NCBI GenBank assembly: GCA_964644555.1
Contig: CAZXWI010000006.1
Location: forward strand, 1 to 31,544
Source of the DNA: RUG14186 sp964644555
GTDB taxonomy: Bacteria > Bacillota > Clostridia > Eubacteriales > Anaerofustaceae
Reading direction: 5' to 3'
Length of the DNA stretch: 31,544 nt
Positions 1 through 8,482 of the stretch are shown here, piece by piece (within the stretch, counting starts at the first letter, position 1; the number at the start of each line of letters is the position of its first letter). The translations under genes were made by a program, and so were the position numbers. The notes beneath the pieces were generated by a model. The model saw only the letters and a list, made by a program, of their open reading frames with translations. It ran no database searches and was not told the origin of the DNA.

Positions 1-65
1 TTAATTTTGTATTGATGGTGATAATTTTATTAGTGAATTTTATTATGATTTTATAAGGAGAATAT

Positions 66-209
66 ATGCAGGACTATAAAGAAGAAAAATACAAAAATAT
101 AAAAAAAGTATCCGCAGGTGTTTTGTTGGGTGTTTCGTTAGTTCCGTATGCATTAGCAGCAGTGAGTATTTTCAAAAATTTGAAAAACAATAATAAAGAG
201 GATAAATAA
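66..209 (+). CDS. Small single-span membrane peptide, unknown function
   Basis: A 47-residue protein starting MQDYKEEKYK and ending NNNKEDK. An AAGGAG site at 55-60 lies five bases before the ATG, which strongly supports translation. A lysine-rich N-terminus is followed by one hydrophobic stretch at about residues 15-36 (VSAGVLLGVSLVPYALAAVS), then a short polar, positively charged tail. This fits a single transmembrane helix or an uncleaved signal anchor. I recognise no family. Its upstream neighbour lies outside the window, so operon membership is unknown, and no clear promoter or terminator flanks it. The surface-protein gene downstream has its own promoter 127 bases later, so the two are probably separate units. 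I am fairly sure it is a gene; its function is unknown. Confidence 0.6.
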   Translation: MQDYKEEKYKNIKKVSAGVLLGVSLVPYALAAVSIFKNLKNNNKEDK

Positions 210-335
210 ACCGAGGGAGATATACACTTTTATATTATTTGCCGACTTTATATTGCTTTATTATCAATCGTTTGGTATTATCGCAAAAAAAGCGTAAAAT
301 TTCGCATAATTAGTAGCTTAGCGAACTTAAAACGG

Positions 336-364
336 TTGACCGAATGGGGTTTTGCCTTTATAAT
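336..364 (+). promoter_or_regulatory. Sigma-A type promoter for the surface-protein gene
   Basis: TTGACC (336-341) and a perfect TATAAT (359-364) are separated by 17 bases. The -35 box is embedded in a small dyad, CGGT-TG-ACCG (333-342), which could bind a regulator. It points toward the surface-protein gene, whose ATG lies 363 bases downstream with no other good promoter between. Identified from consensus match only. Confidence 0.6.
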
Positions 365-500
365 ATAAAAGCTCTGTGCTATTAGGCATATTTGTTTTAT
401 ATTTTTTATGACATTTCAAGCAGAAAAATAAAGCTTTTGACGCAGGTAATTAAATAAAATCAAATTTATTTTTTGACGAAACACATTAAGTAAAAATTGA

Positions 501-606
501 GTGAACGAAAAAAGTATACTTTCCTCGTTCACCTTTTTTCCGACGAAAACATGCGGTTTACAGCTCCTAAAACAAGCGAATTTTAAAGTATACATTTTTC
601 GTTCAC
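501..606. repeat. 22-bp inverted repeat pair with terminator-like left arm
   Basis: Bases 501-522 and 585-606 are inverted copies with one mismatch, separated by 62 bases. Each begins (reading inward) with GTGAACGA and carries GTATAC. In the left arm AAAGTATACTTT (511-522) is itself a perfect 12-base palindrome. A third GTGAACGA, inverted, lies at 525-532, so the left arm can also fold locally (501-508 with 525-532). A run of six T follows at 534-539, which looks like an intrinsic terminator. The element lies between the promoter and the start of the surface-protein gene. It could be an attenuator, an mRNA-stabilising stem, paired operator sites or recombination sites; the sequence does not decide between these. 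Confidence 0.6.
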
Positions 607-727
607 GCAAAATTTGTTTTTGCTCGGAAGAATCGTCTTTTTAGTTCAAAAATCGGCATTTTTGACAGAAAAATTCGATATGAGCAAACAGAATCACTTA
701 AGATTTAATCACAAAAGAGGAGAAATT

Positions 728-3700
728 ATGAGAAAATATGTAAGAAATGCCGTGCTTTGGCTTTTAATCGTTTCATTTTTAATGCCGTGTATTCCTTATG
801 TAGAAAAAAATGTGTATGGAGCTGATACTCTAAATCCCACTTATACCGTGCAATATTACGGTAATCTTGATATGAGCGTGAAAGATAAAGAAGGGATTGG
901 AAGATCTTCCAATAAGATTTCGCTCATTGATACGAGGGGAGCTGTGTTACCCAACAACAATTACAAGATTGATGATAAGAATGTTCCCAATGAAAGCGTT
1001 CCGCTGGTAGAAATGCAATTAGTCGATACGGGAGATGGAAAAAGCTACAAGATACAAAAACATAAAGAGCTTGTTGCATTATACGAAGAAGCAAAATATC
1101 AATATTTGGAAGCACCGAATCTTACATATGTCGATTTCGTATCACGGAATTCCGAATATTTCGATTTGAGTGAAATATGGGTACTGAAGTCGGGTAAAAA
1201 ATCGGACAGCACAAATTCAGATGACTGGGATATTTATTCACCCGGCGTAAAGCTGACAACCAATGAATCGGACAGCGGCTGTATATATGTGCAGAACGGT
1301 ACGGTTATAAGATTAGTTTACGAGCCTAATTCGGACAAGCGAATAACCAACGATGACCACGATGTATATTTCTTCGATTACGATATAACCGATGGCACAG
1401 CTTATAGAAATTACACATATTATACGGGTATATTTTCAAACCCGATAGATAATGCTACCGAGTGGAGTACCAAAGAAAGCCTATATATGAACACAAGACA
1501 GCAGGGCATAAATAATCCGGCGAACTTTATCGGCAGTGGAGTTAAACTCGCTTTCGGCAACAGTAATGACAACACCGGAAACGAACTCGGAGATTCTCAA
1601 TACAAGGGCTTTTACATAAATCAAGCTAACAAATATGTATTCGGTAACTGTGTATTCGGCATTATGCCCACACTTGATAAAACCACAAAACTGCCCGTTC
1701 CCGCAGAGGGCATTATTTCGGCTGACTTATTCGGAACAAATGACAGCGAAGTTATCGGCAAGAGCATAATAGACGATTGGGAACTTGAGTTTAACCGCAG
1801 CGGCATTACCTATACATTAAATGCAGTAACGAATCAAGACGGAGAAGTATTCGATTCTTCATGCGAGTTAGGTCAGTTTACCCTCTATGGCACATCCCTA
1901 TGGAGCAATAATTTCTGGCCAATGGATAATGCTTCGACATATAATATGCCGGGGCATGATATGGCATTTGGTTCGATCGAGCGAGAAAATAATTCATCAT
2001 CCGGCTTTGGCAACGGATTCAGAGCATGGAAGAGTGATGCCGAAAGCCAATTCAGCGAATTGGCATCAATGCCTGCCAGCGATGATGGACTTGACCATAA
2101 CAGCTACTTTGCTTTGAAATACAAAATGAAATTCACCCTCGAAAAGTCATATATAGGACCTTTGGAATACATATTCTTCGGTGATGATGATATGTGGGTA
2201 TATCTTGAAGACGAAGACGGTAATTGCGATCTTATCTGCGATATCGGAGGGGTGCATTCCTCTGCAGGTGAATATGTTAATTTGTGGGATTATATAGATA
2301 GATCCGATTTTAGAGATGGTGAAACCTCCAAAGATTATACTTTATACTTCTTTTATACCGAAAGGGGGGCATCGGGTTCGACTTGCTATATGGAATTTAC
2401 CATTCCGCAAGTATTTCCCTATATTATTCCTGCTCAGGCATATGGTGATTTGAAAGTATCAAAAGAAGTTGATGATAATTTTGAAGTCGATAAATCATTT
2501 AATTTCGAAGCCGTATTTACCGATGAAGACGGAAATAGCCTTAGTGATCAATATTCATATACTATATATGATGAAAACGGCTTATCAAAAGACTCTGCAA
2601 TATTCTCTTCCGAAAAGGTATCATTCAGCCTTAAAGCCGGAGAATACGCTGTATTTAATAATTTGCCCGATAAGACAAATTATACGATAAAAGAGCTTAA
2701 AGATACTAACTATCTGCCCGAGGGCAACATATACGAAAAAAGCGGACAAATAACTACATTGGGCGAAGTTGAGGTCCATTCGGGTAGCGAAAAAGCCGAC
2801 AACACGACCAATGTGGAATTTAAAAACATTTTGCAAAAGGGCAGCGTTAAAGTTACAAAAACTTTTGATAATGACAGTGATATTTCTTTTGAGGGAATAA
2901 ATAATATACAAATAACCATTCAAAGAGTCGGTAATTCTACTCTTTCAAAAGAAGACAACACAAAAACAGCAACTCTTTGCAAAGATAACAACTGGACATA
3001 TACTTTCGATAATTTGTATCCGGGAGAATATTTGCTTACGGAGCTTGCCGATGTTGACGGATATGAGTATACATATGTTGTTAAGGTGGGCAGTGACACG
3101 CCTAATAGTATAACCGTATCGGGAAACAGCACAACAAACGTAACTCTTGTTAACAAATATAATAAACTCACTTCAGTAGAATATAAATACGATGATGTAA
3201 AAGTATATAAAACTGATAACTACAATAAACCGCTTAGCGGAGTAAAATTCGGCTTATATGAAAAATCAAACGATAAAACACCTATAACCGAATATACCAC
3301 CGATAAAGACGGCATTATCGTTATATCCTCAAAAGATACTGCCTTAAAGCCTTATTTGCCCGAAGTCGGTAAGAGTGCTACTTTGTATTTGGGAGAAATA
3401 GCTTCTCCCACGGGTTATACGATGGCTACAAATAGATATGAAGTCAAAATAACATCTGCGGCAGGAGAAGAAGCACTCAAAGATGTAAACGGAATAAAGA
3501 AATTCGTTACCGAGATAAAATACGATATTTCCTTTGACGGCAAAGATAAACTCAATGTGGTAAATAACAGAGTCGAAGAAACCGAATATGTGCATGATCA
3601 AATCAGCATAAATAAAAAGGACTACGATTCCGAACAGGTTATTTCGGGGGCTAAATTAGGCATTTACGAAAACAGCTCCTGCACGGGAGAAGTCATTGCC

Positions 3701-5113
3701 ACATACGATATGGGAAGTGTGGTGATATCCACTTCCGATGAAGCGTTGAAAGACTATCTGCCTAACGAAAATAATACAACCACCTTGTATATTAAGGAAA
3801 TAAGCGCCCCAACAGGCTACAGCTTGGGCAGTAGCGTATATCCCGTTGTAATAAAGGCGGAAAAGAGCATTGCCGAAAGTATCGGCAATAATCAAAAATT
3901 TACGAATACGATAACTTACACCATTACCGTAAATTCGCAAAAGAGTGTAGATTTCTATAACCGAAAGATTACCGATACAGAATCGGATTATCATTCGCTG
4001 AATGTGGTAAAAACGGATAGTAGCGATAATTCTGTACTCTCGGGTGCAAGCTTTGCAATATATGAAAATGCAAATGATTTAGCTCCAATAAAAACATTTA
4101 CCGCCGGCGATACGATGATAAGTCTTGAAGATGCGGCATTTAAAGAATATCTGCCGAATGCCGGTGATATCAAAGAATTGTACATTAAAGAGCTGACACC
4201 TCCCAAAGGCTACGAAGCCTCAAGCGAGGTTTATAAAATAATTATCAGTGCATCGGAAAGAGAAGAGCTGGAAAACGGTAAGTTTGTAACAATAATAACT
4301 TATGATATAAAAACTTCCGAAAATCTTAGTAAACTCACGGTTAAAAACAAGCAAAAGACTGCTTATGCAACTGTGGATAATTCACTTAAGATAATTAAGA
4401 CCGATGAGGAAAACAATATTCTTGAGGGTGCTGAATTTGGATTGTTCCTTTCGGAGGGAGCAAGTGAAGCTGTTTATACATTCGAAGCAGGAGAGTACGA
4501 ATTATCAACCGCAAATGAGATTTTAAGGCCAACGGAGCAAGCTACAAGCAAAACTCTTTACCTAAAGGAAATTACTCCTCCCGATGGATATGTTCTTTCG
4601 GAGGTCGTATACCCGATTGTTGTGCAAAAATCACAATCGAAAGCATATGATGAAAACAAGGATTCATTCGTTACTACAACCGAATACAAGATAAGTTGTG
4701 AAGATTTGAGCGAAATTAAAGTGGAAAACGAAAAGTATTATGCTCCCGTGGATATTTCGGTAGAGAAAATATGGATTGACAATAATTCGCCCCTCCGCCC
4801 AAACTCTGTAAATGTTTCGCTTTATATGGATAACGAATTGTACGAAGAAGATGTTGTTTTGTCAAAAGAAAACAACTGGAGTTACACTTGGCAAAATTTA
4901 GCCGGCAATCATGAGTACTGCGTGGAGGAAAGTAATGTGCCGAGCGGTTACAAGGTAAAGGTTACATCCGAAGATAACCGATTCATAATAACGAACATAA
5001 GTAAATCCGTTCCGAAAACAGGTGATAATTCATGGATAGTAATATTTGCTGCGGCATTTATACTAAGCTGCTCATTCATTGTAAAGACATTGAAAAAACA
5101 AAAAAGTAATTAA
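728..5113 (+). CDS. Sortase-anchored modular surface protein (fibro-slime, Cna-B and SpaA-like domains)
   Basis: A 1461-residue cell-wall protein. The ATG at 728 has an AGAGGAG site six bases upstream and gives a proper signal peptide (MRKYVRNAVLWLLIVSFLMP, cleavage near residue 30). Residues about 385-560 resemble the fibro-slime/PA14-like domain, with an FGDDDMWVYLED core near 484 and an IGGVHSS segment. A pilin-type Cna-B-like domain follows (about 570-700), then a second (703-815). Four SpaA-like repeats begin near 818, 957, 1088 and 1217, each with a KTD/KKD-type lysine strand, a YLP element (RPT in the last) and a GE or KE-[IL]-x-[SAT]-P-x-GY motif typical of isopeptide-forming modules. 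A last Cna-B domain starts near 1339. The C-terminus has VPKTG (1428-1432), a hydrophobic span and a KTLKKQK tail: a sortase signal. Inferred role: adhesin or pilus-like shaft or tip. No sortase lies in this window. Confidence 0.88.
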   Translation: MRKYVRNAVLWLLIVSFLMPCIPYVEKNVYGADTLNPTYTVQYYGNLDMSVKDKEGIGRSSNKISLIDTRGAVLPNNNYKIDDKNVPNESVPLVEMQLVDTGDGKSYKIQKHKELVALYEEAKYQYLEAPNLTYVDFVSRNSEYFDLSEIWVLKSGKKSDSTNSDDWDIYSPGVKLTTNESDSGCIYVQNGTVIRLVYEPNSDKRITNDDHDVYFFDYDITDGTAYRNYTYYTGIFSNPIDNATEWSTKESLYMNTRQQGINNPANFIGSGVKLAFGNSNDNTGNELGDSQYKGFYINQANKYVFGNCVFGIMPTLDKTTKLPVPAEGIISADLFGTNDSEVIGKSIIDDWELEFNRSGITYTLNAVTNQDGEVFDSSCELGQFTLYGTSLWSNNFWPMDNASTYNMPGHDMAFGSIERENNSSSGFGNGFRAWKSDAESQFSELASMPASDDGLDHNSYFALKYKMKFTLEKSYIGPLEYIFFGDDDMWVYLEDEDGNCDLICDIGGVHSSAGEYVNLWDYIDRSDFRDGETSKDYTLYFFYTERGASGSTCYMEFTIPQVFPYIIPAQAYGDLKVSKEVDDNFEVDKSFNFEAVFTDEDGNSLSDQYSYTIYDENGLSKDSAIFSSEKVSFSLKAGEYAVFNNLPDKTNYTIKELKDTNYLPEGNIYEKSGQITTLGEVEVHSGSEKADNTTNVEFKNILQKGSVKVTKTFDNDSDISFEGINNIQITIQRVGNSTLSKEDNTKTATLCKDNNWTYTFDNLYPGEYLLTELADVDGYEYTYVVKVGSDTPNSITVSGNSTTNVTLVNKYNKLTSVEYKYDDVKVYKTDNYNKPLSGVKFGLYEKSNDKTPITEYTTDKDGIIVISSKDTALKPYLPEVGKSATLYLGEIASPTGYTMATNRYEVKITSAAGEEALKDVNGIKKFVTEIKYDISFDGKDKLNVVNNRVEETEYVHDQISINKKDYDSEQVISGAKLGIYENSSCTGEVIATYDMGSVVISTSDEALKDYLPNENNTTTLYIKEISAPTGYSLGSSVYPVVIKAEKSIAESIGNNQKFTNTITYTITVNSQKSVDFYNRKITDTESDYHSLNVVKTDSSDNSVLSGASFAIYENANDLAPIKTFTAGDTMISLEDAAFKEYLPNAGDIKELYIKELTPPKGYEASSEVYKIIISASEREELENGKFVTIITYDIKTSENLSKLTVKNKQKTAYATVDNSLKIIKTDEENNILEGAEFGLFLSEGASEAVYTFEAGEYELSTANEILRPTEQATSKTLYLKEITPPDGYVLSEVVYPIVVQKSQSKAYDENKDSFVTTTEYKISCEDLSEIKVENEKYYAPVDISVEKIWIDNNSPLRPNSVNVSLYMDNELYEEDVVLSKENNWSYTWQNLAGNHEYCVEESNVPSGYKVKVTSEDNRFIITNISKSVPKTGDNSWIVIFAAAFILSCSFIVKTLKKQKSN

Positions 5114-5122
5114 TATTACGAA

Positions 5123-5156
5123 AAAAGAGGATAAGTGATTATCCTCTTTTGTTTTA
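5123..5156. terminator. Bidirectional terminator between surface-protein gene and dtd
   Basis: A perfect 12-bp stem, AAAAGAGGATAA (5123-5134) with TTATCCTCTTTT (5139-5150) and a GTGA loop. T-rich sequence follows on the plus strand, and a six-T run follows on the minus strand. It sits between convergent genes and can serve both. Confidence 0.85.
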
Positions 5157-5173
5157 CACAAATTATATTTTTC

Positions 5174-5620
5174 CTAAAACAGTTTCTTTGAATCCAAAAG
5201 AATGGTAACAGGACCGTCATTTATTATTTCAACGCACATATCTCCTCCATATACACCGCCTTTGGTATTAATGCCTGATTTTGAAAGGGCATTAAGGCAA
5301 TAGTCATAAAGAGATTTACCTTCTTCAAATCCTGCGGCTTTTATGAAAGAGGGCCGGTTACCTTTTCGGGCATCTCCCAAAAGGGTGAATTGGCTGATAA
5401 GAAGAATTTCTCCTTTGATATCTTTTACGGATAAGTTGAGCTTACCCTCATTATCATTAAAGATTCTCAAAGATAAAATCTTGTTTATGATGTAATCTGC
5501 GTCCGTCATTGTATCATTTTCTTCTACTCCCAATAGGACATTAAGCCCAATGCCTATTTCATTGAATGTGTCTTCGCATTTAACGCTTGAATGCTTTACT
5601 CTTTGTACTACTGCTCTCAT
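5174..5620 (-). CDS. dtd: D-aminoacyl-tRNA deacylase (DTD)
   Basis: 148 residues, the usual length of the family. DTD hydrolyses D-amino acids, and glycine mischarged on tRNA-Ala, from tRNA in the cytoplasm. Both signature motifs are present: SQFTLLGD (S76-Q77-F78-T79) and NDGPVT (residues 134-139), which carries the Gly-cisPro proofreading element. The N-terminal MRAVVQRV is also characteristic. The ATG overlaps the stop of the upstream lipoprotein gene by four bases (ATGA), so translation is probably coupled. It is the last gene of a four-gene operon headed by a two-component system, an unusual context for this housekeeping enzyme. Transcription ends at the hairpin at 5123-5156. Confidence 0.95.
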   Translation of the reverse strand: MRAVVQRVKHSSVKCEDTFNEIGIGLNVLLGVEENDTMTDADYIINKILSLRIFNDNEGKLNLSVKDIKGEILLISQFTLLGDARKGNRPSFIKAAGFEEGKSLYDYCLNALSKSGINTKGGVYGGDMCVEIINDGPVTILLDSKKLF

Positions 5621-6708
5621 TGTAATGCTCCTTCTGTGGAATATGTTGTTTCGAATTTTAAGCTTTTGAGGGTGTATATCGTATTTTGTTCATTGGTGAG
5701 CAATGTGGAAAACATTATTTCTGTGGAGGATACAAAATAGATATCTCCGTATATCGGAGTGTATGCTGTAAGCTGCGCAGCCTCTCCGGACGATGTTGTA
5801 ATAAGCCATATGGAGGGCAATGTGGCGTCGTCCTTGGTTTTGGTGGTAAATGCAATGTAAGAGCCGTGGGGGCTTATGGCAATATCTTCAACCGATGCCG
5901 AATAGATGAAGTTATTCCTAAACGAGCCTATGCTGTAGGAATAAATTTGATCGGCATCTCCGGCATTTTTTACATAGTATACCATCTTGGAGTTTTTCGA
6001 TATTTCAAATTCGCTGATTCCCGCATCTATGGCTACCAATATTCCGGTGTTTTCATTGATAAGATAAAGTATATTCGATTTTGCCGAAATGCTTACCAAT
6101 GCAAAGATAAGTCCGTCCTCTTCGAAATATGCGATTTTTTTAACCGATGTGCTGGGAGAAAATGTGTATATCGATTGAGTTGAGTTTTCTGTTGATTTGA
6201 TTAGGTTATTATCTTTATCGATATAAATGAGTTTCCCATTGTCGGAATTGCATATTATGGGGATATTCGATGTGCTTTCCGTTATTTTTGTTTTGTATGT
6301 CGCATCAAAATCCGTTTGATATAAAGACACGCTCATGTTCTTTGAGTCGGCTTCTTTAAAATACACGGTGCTGCTTTCGGGATCTATTTTTGCATATGTG
6401 TATGTGTTCTGAGTGGAAAAAAGTAATCTTTCGCCCTTATCCGAGAACATATATAAGCTGGAAGTGGCAGGGCTTGTCGATTGATCTCTGTATACGTATA
6501 ATCCGGAATCTATTGATGTGTTGTAATCAAGAAGCAATGCATTTGTTTCATCGGTATACGAATTTATTTTTATAGTTAAGAATCCGCTTTGATTTGATGT
6601 TTGGTCTTTAAGAGGAATGAGTGTATCCTTTTTTACAAACCATGATTCGCAGCCGCATAGCGATACGACCAAAAGCAGTGTTATTAACAAACTAAATATT
6701 TTCTTCAT
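5617..6708 (-). CDS. Lipoprotein with beta-propeller-like repeats, in two-component operon
   Basis: 363 residues. The N-terminus MKKIFSLLITLLLVVSLCGC is a lipoprotein signal peptide with lipobox L-C-G-C, so Cys20 is the predicted lipidated residue and the protein is anchored outside the membrane. The rest is beta-rich. Segments such as AISPHGSYIAFTT and IWLITTSSGEAAQLT resemble TolB/PD40-type propeller blades; the family assignment is tentative. The start codon lies inside the 3' end of the histidine-kinase gene (17-base overlap) and the stop overlaps dtd, so it is translationally coupled on both sides. A plausible inference is an extracytoplasmic accessory or sensor subunit for the kinase, like other lipoproteins and YycH-type proteins encoded beside kinases; this is not proven. 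A GGAGG-like ribosome site lies just before the ATG. Confidence 0.75.
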   Translation of the reverse strand: MKKIFSLLITLLLVVSLCGCESWFVKKDTLIPLKDQTSNQSGFLTIKINSYTDETNALLLDYNTSIDSGLYVYRDQSTSPATSSLYMFSDKGERLLFSTQNTYTYAKIDPESSTVYFKEADSKNMSVSLYQTDFDATYKTKITESTSNIPIICNSDNGKLIYIDKDNNLIKSTENSTQSIYTFSPSTSVKKIAYFEEDGLIFALVSISAKSNILYLINENTGILVAIDAGISEFEISKNSKMVYYVKNAGDADQIYSYSIGSFRNNFIYSASVEDIAISPHGSYIAFTTKTKDDATLPSIWLITTSSGEAAQLTAYTPIYGDIYFVSSTEIMFSTLLTNEQNTIYTLKSLKFETTYSTEGALQ

Positions 6709-8482
6709 TTGTTACCTCCTTATTTTGAGGTACTGGGAATTTAAGGCTGACCAATGTTCCGTGGCCTTCTTCGCTGTCTATGGTGATGGTGCCGTTATGG
6801 CGAGTAATGATGTTTTTTACTATATTAAGTCCCAGCCCATATCCGCCGACTTCGGTTTTTCGAGTGCGGTCGTCCTCCACGCGGTAGAATGCATCGAATA
6901 CTTTGTTTTGTTTATCGGAGGGGATGCCCTGTGCGTAATCGCGAATGATAACTTCCAAGTATTCATCGTAGGCTATGGCTGTAATACGCACCACTTCATC
7001 GTAGTTGGAATATTTTACGGCATTGTCTACTATATTGATAAGGCACTGCTTAAGGCGGTCTTTATCTCCTTTGATAAGTGGCAGATGAGTGCTTTCGTAT
7101 AATATCAAAACATTCTTTTCGCTGCTTGTTATGCTCATTTGGTTGACTACTTGGCGAATTATATCATCAAGATCCACATCACTCATCACAAGCTCGAATT
7201 CATAGCTGTTCATTTTGCCTATGCTCAAAAGGTCGTCAACGAGCCTGAGAAGCCTGTGAGATTCGCTATCCAACGTGGCAAGGGATTTGGCGGTAAGCTC
7301 TTTGTTATCGGTTCCTCGTCGATTCAACATATCCACATAGCCGATTATGGTCGTAAGAGGGGTTCTGAGTTCGTGGGAAACGCTGCTTATGAAACGGTTT
7401 TGCTCCTGTTCGGCGGTCTTGACTGCGGTTATATCTCTTATAATGAACATTACGCAGTTTTCGTTGTTGTATATTGCAACGGGTACAGCTGAAACCAGAT
7501 AAGATTTTTGCATATATTCTATTTCATTTGCAGGTTGGCGGTTTTCATTGAGGGCTGCGTCCATCATCAAACGATATTCGGGAATGAGCGTTTGTATATC
7601 GCTTATATCCTTAAATAATGACAATGCTTTTGCGTTTTTATTAAGAATCGTTCCTGTGGGGGTAAGTGTAATTACGGCATCTTGAAGAGATGAAACCATG
7701 TTTTCGTAATTGTTTTTTTGTATGTTAAGCTCTGCTATTTTTTCGTTTATCCTGCTTTGCATATCGGAATATGCGTTTATGAATATTCCCACATCGCTTT
7801 GTTCTGAATATTTTATTTCGGGGAAAGGTGTGTTTTCGTCTGTGGATAGATCTTTAAAGTAGCGAGCCAATATTGCCAAAGGCTTTGTTACTGCCGTGTG
7901 CGATACGAAGTAGAGAATTAATGATGCGAATGCACCCACCGTGCCTGCGATGGCAAAGAGGCGAATGGTGTAATCGACTACTTTCTCGTCATTCGACATA
8001 TCGTATATTAGAAGAGTGACACCTATGGTTTTGTTATCGACGATAATAGGGCAAAGCATTACTATCATATTTTGAGAATCGCTTTGAGTGTAGATGTACG
8101 ACTTTTGCTTGGACTCAAATACTTTTTTTACATTTTCTATGTATTTGTTGGTATTTGCATTTGCTTCGAGTGTGGAGCCTATGGCATTAAAGTCTGAATC
8201 GTAGATTATTACATTTACCGAATAGTTTGTTTTGGTTCGGGTTGCAAAAAGCTGTGCATTGTCTTTAAGAAGCATTTCATTGGGTTTGTCGGATTGTATC
8301 GTAGTCAGAGATAAATTTATCATAACATTTGCTTCGTCAGCAGCATTGGATACTGTGTTTACACAGTTGGATATTATTAACGACAAAAGCCCCTGCACGA
8401 CTATCAAGCCTACAAGGGCGGTAATAAACACCGTTATCAAAACATTATACAATGTCATTCGTTTACTGAATTTCAGCTTCAT
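6692..8482 (-). CDS. Membrane sensor histidine kinase (HAMP-PAS-HisKA-HATPase)
   Basis: 596 residues from the ATG at 8482, chosen over the adjacent TTG at 8485 because a GAGG site sits seven bases upstream of it. There are two transmembrane helices (about 14-38 and 174-198) enclosing an extracytoplasmic domain of about 135 residues. A HAMP-like linker follows (200-250), then a PAS domain (about 262-355). HisKA has SSVSHELRTPLTT with His370 as phospho-acceptor, and the ATPase has an N-box (IVDNAVKYS), a G1 box and a G2 box (GGYGLGLNI). The G1 box reads DYAQGIP, with Ala where Gly is usual. The layout matches the WalK/PhoR/ResE group, but neighbours of the wal locus (yycH, yycI, yycJ) are absent, so I give no symbol. 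It should phosphorylate the regulator encoded upstream, whose gene overlaps it by 20 bases. Confidence 0.93.
   Translation of the reverse strand: MKLKFSKRMTLYNVLITVFITALVGLIVVQGLLSLIISNCVNTVSNAADEANVMINLSLTTIQSDKPNEMLLKDNAQLFATRTKTNYSVNVIIYDSDFNAIGSTLEANANTNKYIENVKKVFESKQKSYIYTQSDSQNMIVMLCPIIVDNKTIGVTLLIYDMSNDEKVVDYTIRLFAIAGTVGAFASLILYFVSHTAVTKPLAILARYFKDLSTDENTPFPEIKYSEQSDVGIFINAYSDMQSRINEKIAELNIQKNNYENMVSSLQDAVITLTPTGTILNKNAKALSLFKDISDIQTLIPEYRLMMDAALNENRQPANEIEYMQKSYLVSAVPVAIYNNENCVMFIIRDITAVKTAEQEQNRFISSVSHELRTPLTTIIGYVDMLNRRGTDNKELTAKSLATLDSESHRLLRLVDDLLSIGKMNSYEFELVMSDVDLDDIIRQVVNQMSITSSEKNVLILYESTHLPLIKGDKDRLKQCLINIVDNAVKYSNYDEVVRITAIAYDEYLEVIIRDYAQGIPSDKQNKVFDAFYRVEDDRTRKTEVGGYGLGLNIVKNIITRHNGTITIDSEEGHGTLVSLKFPVPQNKEVTNEENI

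Larger units (their letters stand above)
210..727 (+). other. Non-coding leader region before the surface-protein gene
   Basis: This 518-base stretch holds no convincing gene. It contains the promoter at 336-364 and the inverted-repeat element at 501-606. A ribosome site (AGAGGAG, 716-722) precedes the ATG at 728. If transcription starts about seven bases after the -10 box, the mRNA leader is roughly 355 nt, which is long for a bacterial gene. The reading frame of the surface protein extends upstream to a TTG at 614, but that stretch lacks a ribosome site and a signal peptide and is better read as leader. Confidence 0.7.

Noticed and set aside
614..727. Upstream extension of the surface-protein frame to a TTG at 614
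   Set aside because: No ribosome site there, and the extension would hide the signal peptide; the ATG at 728 has both a good site and a proper signal sequence.
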